The notes below the pieces were generated by a model. The model saw only the letters and a list, made by a program, of their open reading frames with translations. It did no database searches and was not told the DNA's origin. Of a stretch of DNA of 64,000 bases, positions 58,231-64,000 are shown one piece after another. The position numbers were made by a program, and so were the translations under genes. The stretch comes from Streptoalloteichus hindustanus (GTDB lineage: Bacteria > Actinomycetota > Actinomycetes > Mycobacteriales > Pseudonocardiaceae), in the NCBI RefSeq assembly GCF_900129375.1, contig NZ_FQVN01000002.1:310001-374000 (forward strand). Direction: 5' to 3'. Every line of letters starts with the position of its first letter. Positions within the stretch are counted from its first letter, which is position 1.

Positions 58231-59961
58231 TCAGGCCACGCCGCCGACCGGCCGGCTGGCGCGTGCGGATTGGCGGGCGTGCGTGCCGGTGGGCGCTCCG
58301 CGCAGCACGTCGACCCTCGGCGACCCCGGGCGGCCCAGCACCCAGCTCGACCCGCGCAGCGCCTTCGCCTGGTGCTTCAGGGGCGCGAGCAGCCGGGAGA
58401 CCTCCCGGTGGTCGGCCACGCTGCCCGGCGCGCACACCAGGGTCGCCAGCGACAGCGAGACCGCGATGTCGTCGACCGACCTCGGCACGTCGAGCACGGC
58501 CGTCGCGAACGGCACGAGGTCGTCCAGGTCGGCCACGACCAGGAAGTCGTCGCCGCCCACGTGGCCGACGAACACCGACCGCAACGGCGCGGCCGCGTCG
58601 GTGAGGCTCCTGCCGATCGAGCGGATCAGGTCGTCGCCGGCGGCGAAGCCCGCGCCGTCGTTGACCCGCTTGAAGCCGTCCACGTCCAGCCAGCACGCCG
58701 CGAACACCTCGCCGGCGGCGATGCGCCGGTGCACGTCGCGGTTGATCGCGTCACTGCCCGGCAGCCGGGTCAGCGGGTTGAGCGCGGCGGCCTCCTCGAC
58801 CTTCAGCTCGGCCACGCCGCGCACGATGTCGCTGATCCGCACCACGCCGAGGCACCGCCCGGCGTCGTCGACCACCACCACGTCGTCGTAGCGCCGGTCC
58901 GGCTCGCTCCGGGCCACCGCGTCCAGCAACTCCATCGCGGTGGCGGCGCTGCCGACGGCGCGGGGCCGGTCGGCCAGGCGCTCCGCGCCGCGCTTGGCGT
59001 GCAGGGCGTGCCCGTACGGGCCGGTCACCGCGAGCAGGAACCGGTTCCGGTCGATCGTCCACAGTGGACGGTCTTCGGGGTCGACGAGCACGACGCCGGT
59101 GACCGTCGGCCGGTCGGCGAGCACCTTCCGGACCGCCTCGGCCGTGGCCGAGACGGGCAGCGCGACCGCGGGCTGCAGGAACTCGGTCACCCTCGGCCCG
59201 GCCATCACCACGGGCGCCCGGATGAGTCCGGTGTCGGTGGCCTCGACCACCGGCGTGGCGATGGACACCCGCTCGACCGGGCGACGCGCGGCCGGGGCCA
59301 GCAGGCTGCCCTGCACCAGGTGCACGCCCAGCCGGCGCAGACTGGCGAGCTGGTGCTCGGCCTCCACACCCTTGGCGACCAGGCCGGCGTGCGTGCGCTG
59401 GGTGAAGTGCAGCAGCGCCTCGATGAGCGCCGTCCGCGCCGGGTCGTGGGGCAGGCCGCCGACCAGGAACCGGTCGATCTTGACCAGGTCGGGGGCGACC
59501 TCGGCGAGCAGGTTCAGCGGGCAGTCCACCTCGCCGACCCCGTCCCATGACAGCCGGAAGCCGGCCTCCCGCAGCTCGGCCAGCCCGTCGAGCAGCCGGT
59601 TCCTCGGCAGGTGCGCGAACACCCCGCCGATGTCCAGCGTGATCTCGCGCAGACTCCGGCCCTGGTCGGCCACGGCCGCGCGCAGCGGCTCGAACGCCAC
59701 CACCCCCAGGCTCGCCGTGTCCGCGAGCACGTTGAGGTGCAGGGGCAGCAGTGTCTCGTGCTCGCCGGCGGCCGCCAGGGCGCGCACGGCGAGCTCGACG
59801 TCGGTCTCGGCCAACCGGTCATCCTCGGCCGCGTCACGCAGCAGGTCGTAGACGTGACCGCTGGCCGGGCGGGCCAGGACCTCCATGGCCACGACACCGC
59901 CGGTGTTGAGGTTGACCAGTGGCTGGAAGGCGAAGCGGACCTGATCCAGCACCGCAGGCAC
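58231..59961 (-). CDS. EAL-CBS-GGDEF protein with degenerate motifs
   Basis: Predicted cyclic-di-GMP-related regulator of 576 residues, cytoplasmic. The EAL-type domain (about 1-240) has AMEVLARPA in place of EAL, LPLHLNVLADT and VKIDRFLVGGL, but DIGG replaces the usual metal-binding ES segment. A CBS pair (about 255-380) includes LADRPTVTGVVLVDPEDRPL and RYDDVVVVDDAGRCLGVVRI. The GGDEF domain (about 395-545) has CWLDVDGFKRVNDGAGFAAG and GHVGGDDFLVVADL, GGDDF instead of GGDEF. The changes suggest weak or no catalysis and a ligand-sensing role. The start is a GTG at 59961 without a strong ribosome-binding site. Confidence 0.82.
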   Translation of the reverse strand: MPAVLDQVRFAFQPLVNLNTGGVVAMEVLARPASGHVYDLLRDAAEDDRLAETDVELAVRALAAAGEHETLLPLHLNVLADTASLGVVAFEPLRAAVADQGRSLREITLDIGGVFAHLPRNRLLDGLAELREAGFRLSWDGVGEVDCPLNLLAEVAPDLVKIDRFLVGGLPHDPARTALIEALLHFTQRTHAGLVAKGVEAEHQLASLRRLGVHLVQGSLLAPAARRPVERVSIATPVVEATDTGLIRAPVVMAGPRVTEFLQPAVALPVSATAEAVRKVLADRPTVTGVVLVDPEDRPLWTIDRNRFLLAVTGPYGHALHAKRGAERLADRPRAVGSAATAMELLDAVARSEPDRRYDDVVVVDDAGRCLGVVRISDIVRGVAELKVEEAAALNPLTRLPGSDAINRDVHRRIAAGEVFAACWLDVDGFKRVNDGAGFAAGDDLIRSIGRSLTDAAAPLRSVFVGHVGGDDFLVVADLDDLVPFATAVLDVPRSVDDIAVSLSLATLVCAPGSVADHREVSRLLAPLKHQAKALRGSSWVLGRPGSPRVDVLRGAPTGTHARQSARASRPVGGVA

Positions 59962-60146
59962 GTGCCCATGCTGCCCAACCCACCAGGGGGTATCGAGCCC
60001 TCCGCCTGCGGTTTCACCATCTGTTTACCGAAGCGTTCCGTTGGCCCATCGGGCGCTGCTCTGTCCGGGTGACCGGTGGTGGGCGTGAGGCCTGATCTGC
60101 CTGGTGAACGGGCGCGGCCCAGCTGCTCGGGCTCAGGGGCGGACTC

Positions 60147-61340
60147 TCAGGGGCGGACCCCGGGAAGGTCGGGCAGCCGCAGACCGAGCACGCCCAGCGC
60201 CAGGTGCGCCCGCAGACGCCACGAGGCGGACCCGAACAGCCCGGCCATCGCCGCGACCGTCCCCTGGAGGTCCTCCCGGTGCGACAGGTAGGCCCGCCGG
60301 TGGTCGGGGCGCAACCGGAAGAACGCCTCGAAGAAGGGCGGCAGGCCGGACGGCGGGAGCCCGAGCACCACCTCCAGCCCGCGCCGGCGCAGCAGGTGCA
60401 CGGCGAGCGCGGCGGGTGGCCACACGACGCGCCGGGCGGCGGCGGCCGCGGCGGAGGGGCCCGATGGCAGCGCCTCCGCGACCGCGCGCGCCACCCTCGG
60501 CGCCAACGTCAGCGCCGTGGCCAGGCTGTACCCGGTCGCCGGGTGCACCAGGGCGGAGGCCGCGCCGAAGGCCACCACCCGGCTGGGGCCGGGCGCCGGC
60601 AGGTCCAGCGGGAACCGGACCCGCTCCTCGGGGCCGTCGAGCTGGTCGAGGTCCCGGCCCATCGCCGCGAACCGGGCGCGCAGCCGCCGGCGCAGGACGG
60701 ACAGCGGCAGGCCGGGCCGCCGGGCCAGGGACGTCTCCTCGACGAGGACGCGGTCGCCCGGCATCGGCAACGCGTAGAGAAAGGTGGGGGCGCCGCCGCT
60801 CTGGTTCGGCGCGGGCCGCCAGTCCATGAACAGGGCGTCGGCGTCGTCGAGCAGGGGAGCCGCCCACTCCCGGGGCACGGTGACGCCCACGGCGGTCTGC
60901 TCGGCGACGTCGCCGCGGGGCGGGCCGCCGGTGAGCGAGCGGCCGGCCCCGGTCGCGTCGACCACGACCGCGGCGACGAGGTGGTGCCCGCTGGATATGT
61001 GCACGGTGCTGTCGGTGGCGGAGTGGACCACGCGGGTCGCCCGTCCGGTGTGGACGGTGATGCCCGGGTGGCGGAGGTGGGCACGCAGCCGCTCGTTGTC
61101 CAACACGGCGTAGGGCGGGAGGGCGTGGGGGCCGACCGCGACGGCGCGTGTGCGGTGCGCGGTGACCGCGATGGCGTCGGCGGGCAGCTCGGGCGGCAGC
61201 TCCTCGTGCCAGGCGGCGTAGGTGGCCCGCCACGGTCGGTCGGGGGCGGGGTCGAGCAGGCCGGTGCGCAGACCCTGCCGGGCGCAGGCCCCGGCGAGCG
61301 CGGTGCCGGCGGGGCCGGCGCCGATGACGAGCACGTCCAC
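60147..61340 (-). CDS. Lycopene cyclase-family FAD-dependent protein
   Basis: Flavoprotein of the CrtY/CrtL lycopene cyclase family, 397 residues. The FAD-binding start is MDVLVIGAGPAGTALAGACA. RATYAAWHEELPP is the conserved stretch after it, ERLRAHL follows, and VVVDATGAG carries the usual Asp. FMDWRPAPNQSGGAPTFLYA then LPMPGDRVLVEETSLA contains the Glu of the cyclase active site. The late motif FGAASALVHPATGYSLATAL is also typical. The reaction would be beta-ring formation in carotenoids. No other carotenoid gene is next to it. The GTG at 61340 is likely but not certain. Confidence 0.85.
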   Translation of the reverse strand: MDVLVIGAGPAGTALAGACARQGLRTGLLDPAPDRPWRATYAAWHEELPPELPADAIAVTAHRTRAVAVGPHALPPYAVLDNERLRAHLRHPGITVHTGRATRVVHSATDSTVHISSGHHLVAAVVVDATGAGRSLTGGPPRGDVAEQTAVGVTVPREWAAPLLDDADALFMDWRPAPNQSGGAPTFLYALPMPGDRVLVEETSLARRPGLPLSVLRRRLRARFAAMGRDLDQLDGPEERVRFPLDLPAPGPSRVVAFGAASALVHPATGYSLATALTLAPRVARAVAEALPSGPSAAAAAARRVVWPPAALAVHLLRRRGLEVVLGLPPSGLPPFFEAFFRLRPDHRRAYLSHREDLQGTVAAMAGLFGSASWRLRAHLALGVLGLRLPDLPGVRP

Positions 61341-61907
61341 CCCGGCATGAGATCACGGGGGCGGGGCGGGCGCCGGCGGTGGCCGGGGCGGGTGTTTCCC
61401 CGACCCGACCCGGAAATCCGAGGAGCGTAGGGGAGCGGTCCTCCGAACGAGGCATCGTTCACCGAAACGGTGCGCCCCCACCCGTCGGCGTCAGGTGATG
61501 ACGCTTCCGGGCGTTCCCCGGTCGGCCTGGTGACGTTTCCGAAATCTGTCCGTCCGGTCGCGCCCGGGGAAGCGGTGACATTTCCCGCGATGCCCCGGTT
61601 TTGGGGTTGGTTGCAACAAAAACTAGCCGCACATCGTATACGACATCCGAAAGGAGTCGTGGCCTCGTTCTGGGGCGGCCCCGCTTGGCGTGGAACTGCC
61701 CGCCGCTCGGATGTGTGACCTTCTGACGGTTAATCAAACGATGATGGGATGTTTTTTCGCCGTCGGAGACGGTTCTGTTTGCCCGTCGCGCGGGGATCCA
61801 GGACGATCCAGGACGTCGTCCCGGGCCGCTGCGGCCCGCCCGGTGAGACGGCCGACGCCGCGCGGCCCCGCCCCGCGTTCGCCCGGTTGGCGGACTAACG
61901 TCGGGGC
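61341..61907. other. Divergent region with an AT-rich stretch and a mini-ORF
   Basis: About 570 bp. Around 61605-61770 the AT content rises. AAAGGAG lies before GTG at 61660, opening a frame of 19 codons (VASFWGGPAWRGTARRSDV) that ends at 61719. It is preceded by a CGTATACG palindrome near 61637. A T6 run lies near 61751. It may hold a regulatory leader, but nothing is proven. Confidence 0.35.
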
Positions 61908-63488
61908 ATGAGCGATCACGGGGTCGATCCGCGGGTGGTGCGTCGCTCCACGGGCGAGCGACGCGCACGCGCCTCCGCGCCGGCGGACCTGGTGGCGAGC
62001 CCGTTCCGGGTCGACCGCGACCGGGTGGCCAGCTCGCCGTTCTTCGCCCGGCTGGGTGGGGTGACCCAGGTGGTCAGCCCAACCGGCTCCGGCCTGCTGG
62101 TGCACAACCGGCTCACGCACAGCCTCAAGGTCGCGCAGGTCGCCAGGGCGGTCGCCGAGCGGCTCGCCGCCGACCCGGGCACCGCCGACCTGCTGCGCGG
62201 ACTGGGCGGCTGTCACCCGGACGTCGTGGAGGCCGCGGCCCTGGCGCACGACCTCGGCCACCCGCCGTTCGGCCACCTCGGCGAGCAGGTCCTCGACCGG
62301 GTGGCCCGGCACCGGTTCGGCCTGCCCGACGGCTTCGAGGGCAACGCCCAGTCCTTCCGGATCATCACCACCACCGACGTGCGCGGCCCCTCGGCCGTCG
62401 GCCTCGACCTGACCGCGGCGACCAGGGCCGCCACGCTCAAGTACCCCTGGACCCGGCTGTCGCACCCCCGGCCGCACCCCCGCTCGATGCCCGTCCCGCC
62501 CCGAGGCGCGGGCGAGCCGCCGGACCTGCCGGGCACCGGGTCGGCGAAGTTCTCGGTCTACGTCACCGAGCTGGACGACCTCGTCCAGTGCCGCGCCGCG
62601 TTCGCCGGCCGGGTCGACCCCTGGCAGCAGACGGTGGAGGCGGCGGTCATGGACATCGCCGACGACGTCGCCTACGCGATCCACGACCTGGAGGACTTCC
62701 ACCGGGTCGGCGTCCTCCAGCACGCCACCGTCTCCGCCGAGCTGGGCGCGTGGCAGGAGGGCGCGCTGGAGCTGGCCGGCCTCGACCGCGCCGGCCTGGA
62801 GGCCCAGTCCCGCCGGCCCGGCCGGTCGCTGGAGCTGCTGCGGCGGAAGCTGCACGGCAAGGACTCGTGGCTGGTCGACGACGAGGCGTTCGCCGCGGCC
62901 GTCTCCACGGTGCGCAAGGAGCTGGTCGACGGGCTGCTCGCCGTGCCGTTCGACGGCTCGGTGGAGGCCGAGCAGGCCGTGGCCGACTTCTCGGCGCGCT
63001 GGACCGCGCGCCTGTGCGAGGGCGTGGCCGTGCTGGCCGAGCCGCATCCCCGGGCCGCGCACGTCGTGCTCACCACCGAGCACTGGCACGAGGTGCAGGT
63101 GCTGAAGTTCGTCCACCACCGGTTCGTGCTCGCCCGGCCCGACCTGGCGCTGCACCAGCGGGGGCAGGCCCGGCTGCTCACCGCGTTGGTGGAGGCGCTG
63201 GACCAGTGGCTCACCGACCGGCACGAGGCGTCCCGGCTGCCGCGCCGCCTGCACGACCTGGTGGAGCTGGCGGGGGACGAGTACGCGCGGCTGGCCGCCG
63301 CCGAGCCGGACCTGCTGGTCGGGGCGACCGGCGAGGCGCCGAGGGGAGCGGACGCCGTGCGGGCTCTGGCCAGGGGCCGCGGGGTGGTGGACTTCGTCGC
63401 CTCGCTCACCGACACGCAGGCCGTGGCGATGATGGAGGCGTTGTCCGGCCGCACCGGCCAGCTCTGGACGGACGCGTTCGTGCTCTGA
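61908..63488 (+). CDS. dgt: dGTPase-like HD-domain phosphohydrolase
   Basis: Deoxyguanosinetriphosphate triphosphohydrolase-like protein, 526 residues. The first HD metal motif is NRLTHSLKVAQVARAVAERL. The HD pair is in EAAALAHDLGHPPFGHLGEQ, the third ligand in VMDIADDVAYAIHDLEDFHR and the substrate-region motif GFEGNAQSFRIITTTDVRG. These are standard for the Dgt family that removes dGTP or other dNTPs and tunes nucleotide pools. The ATG at 61908 lies six bases after TAACGT, so it may be leaderless. It is divergent from the lycopene cyclase gene. No dnaG or other usual companion lies in the window; the following gene is a partial methyltransferase-like gene. Confidence 0.9.
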   Translation: MSDHGVDPRVVRRSTGERRARASAPADLVASPFRVDRDRVASSPFFARLGGVTQVVSPTGSGLLVHNRLTHSLKVAQVARAVAERLAADPGTADLLRGLGGCHPDVVEAAALAHDLGHPPFGHLGEQVLDRVARHRFGLPDGFEGNAQSFRIITTTDVRGPSAVGLDLTAATRAATLKYPWTRLSHPRPHPRSMPVPPRGAGEPPDLPGTGSAKFSVYVTELDDLVQCRAAFAGRVDPWQQTVEAAVMDIADDVAYAIHDLEDFHRVGVLQHATVSAELGAWQEGALELAGLDRAGLEAQSRRPGRSLELLRRKLHGKDSWLVDDEAFAAAVSTVRKELVDGLLAVPFDGSVEAEQAVADFSARWTARLCEGVAVLAEPHPRAAHVVLTTEHWHEVQVLKFVHHRFVLARPDLALHQRGQARLLTALVEALDQWLTDRHEASRLPRRLHDLVELAGDEYARLAAAEPDLLVGATGEAPRGADAVRALARGRGVVDFVASLTDTQAVAMMEALSGRTGQLWTDAFVL

Positions 63489-63499
63489 CCGCCGGTGTT

Positions 63500-63525
63500 G
63501 ATCACCGTGATCACCGTGATCACCC
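63500..63525. repeat. Tandem GATCACCGT repeats
   Basis: Two exact copies of GATCACCGT (63500-63508 and 63509-63517) and a third with one change lie just after the dgt stop. An exact GTCCACAGTGGAC palindrome lies further on at 63597-63609. Confidence 0.7.
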
Positions 63526-63670
63526 GGACAGCGGCTGCCGGCGCGGTCACCGCGCTCCTAGGGTGGTTCGGCCGCCGACCCAGCCGCCGAATCGGAGTCC
63601 ACAGTGGACAGTCGTGGGCGTTCGCGGGGCCGCGCCCGCCCCGCCGAGGGGGGCCCATACGCTGTGGGGT

Positions 63671-64000
63671 GTGACCGCGACCGCGTCCGCCCTCGACCAA
63701 CGGCCCGCCCCCGACACCCTCGGTGCCGGCGGCGTCGGCCAGGGGGACGACGTGCTGCCGGTGGATGAGCCCGGCGACGCGCTGGTCGAGGTCGCGCACT
63801 GCGTGCTCGGCGACGGCCCCCTCCACGCCGTCGACCTGCTCGACCTCGTCGACGGCGCGGTCGAGGCGCCGGTCGACGTCGTGCGGGCCGGCGACGACCT
63901 GCTGCCCCGGCTCGCCCACGAGGGCGCGTTGGCCGAGGCGCTGGGCGCGGCCAGGAGCGCCCTGCGGCCGGGCGGGCTGCTGGTCGCGGCCGTGCCCGAG
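63671..64000 (+). CDS. SAM-methyltransferase-like protein, partial at window edge
   Basis: The first 110 codons of a gene cut off by the window end. GTG at 63671 opens VTATASALDQRPAPDTLGAG, and the segment LARLAHEGAL-like (LLPRLAHEGALAEALGAARS) leads into ALRPGGLLVAAVPE. This LRPGGLLVA end is the common motif of class I SAM-dependent methyltransferases. The glycine-rich SAM loop expected before it is not visible, so the domain may be unusual or the match superficial. There is no clear ribosome-binding site. The dGTPase gene lies upstream, but a 180-bp gap separates them. Confidence 0.5.
   Translation, partial: MTATASALDQRPAPDTLGAGGVGQGDDVLPVDEPGDALVEVAHCVLGDGPLHAVDLLDLVDGAVEAPVDVVRAGDDLLPRLAHEGALAEALGAARSALRPGGLLVAAVPE

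Overview
The window is very GC-rich, codes densely on both strands, uses many GTG and TTG starts and often couples genes through 4-bp ATGA/GTGA overlaps. Together with a SigB/stressosome cluster, SARP/AfsR-type regulators, XRE-DUF397 pairs, a DasR-like chitinase operator and a large KatE-type catalase, this points to a filamentous actinomycete, plausibly a member of the Pseudonocardiaceae. The family is an inference and was not tested by any search.

Region 1 (1-13914) is a general-stress signalling block. After an MscS-like channel (63-1235) and two decayed, tandem IS982-type transposase remnants (1307-2590), twelve regulators of the sigma-B partner-switching type follow within about 11 kb: an RsbA-like MEDS/kinase, a MEDS-STAS protein, a STAS antagonist, a GAF-PP2C phosphatase, a full stressosome operon (RsbR, RsbS, RsbT and a kinase-PP2C fusion), a further kinase, and an STAS - kinase - sigma-B operon closed by a strong hairpin. 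A MarR regulator is embedded among them. Two STAS operons share a 16-bp TTTG..CAAA palindrome.

Region 2 (13955-24417) holds envelope, stress and polymer-degradation genes: an SDR, a DUF4142 protein translationally coupled to a sortase, a PEBP protein, small acidic proteins, an alpha/beta hydrolase, a secreted GH19 chitinase with a DasR-like operator in its promoter, a GH27 alpha-galactosidase, a fused acyl-CoA carboxyltransferase and a small membrane protein.

Region 3 (24480-28709) is the most unusual part. A protein-L-isoaspartate O-methyltransferase homologue lies 10 bp downstream of an unannotated 43-codon Asp-rich peptide gene with a strong ribosome-binding site. This resembles a stand-alone aspartimide (imiditide-type) RiPP pair. 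A beta-sandwich-like hypothetical protein lies downstream and a macrolide-type glycosyltransferase lies upstream beyond a terminator.

Region 4 (28783-35102) contains a C-terminally truncated AfsR-type regulator whose upstream region carries 11-bp-spaced heptamers typical of SARP sites, a sigma-factor fragment, a stress SDR and two GT4 glycosyltransferases. Region 5 (35201-44598) has a catalase, an AbgT transporter with an M20 peptidase and a divergent double-AsnC regulator with a leaderless promoter, and a quinone-reductase/SDR pair beside an XRE-MmyB regulator. Region 6 (44705-54405) has a complete AfsR-type regulator divergent from a nucleotide-sugar dehydrogenase with SARP-like heptamers between them, an NB-ARC/TPR protein without a DNA-binding domain, and an XRE-DUF397 pair divergent from two small unknown genes. 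Region 7 (54738-64000) is mostly housekeeping: an NmrA-like protein, malate dehydrogenase, a Mug DNA glycosylase, a degenerate EAL-CBS-GGDEF protein, a lycopene cyclase, a dGTPase and the start of a methyltransferase-like gene.

A palindrome, GTCCAC(A/T)GTGGAC, recurs across the whole window, mostly between genes. No tRNA, rRNA, CRISPR array or intact insertion sequence was seen.
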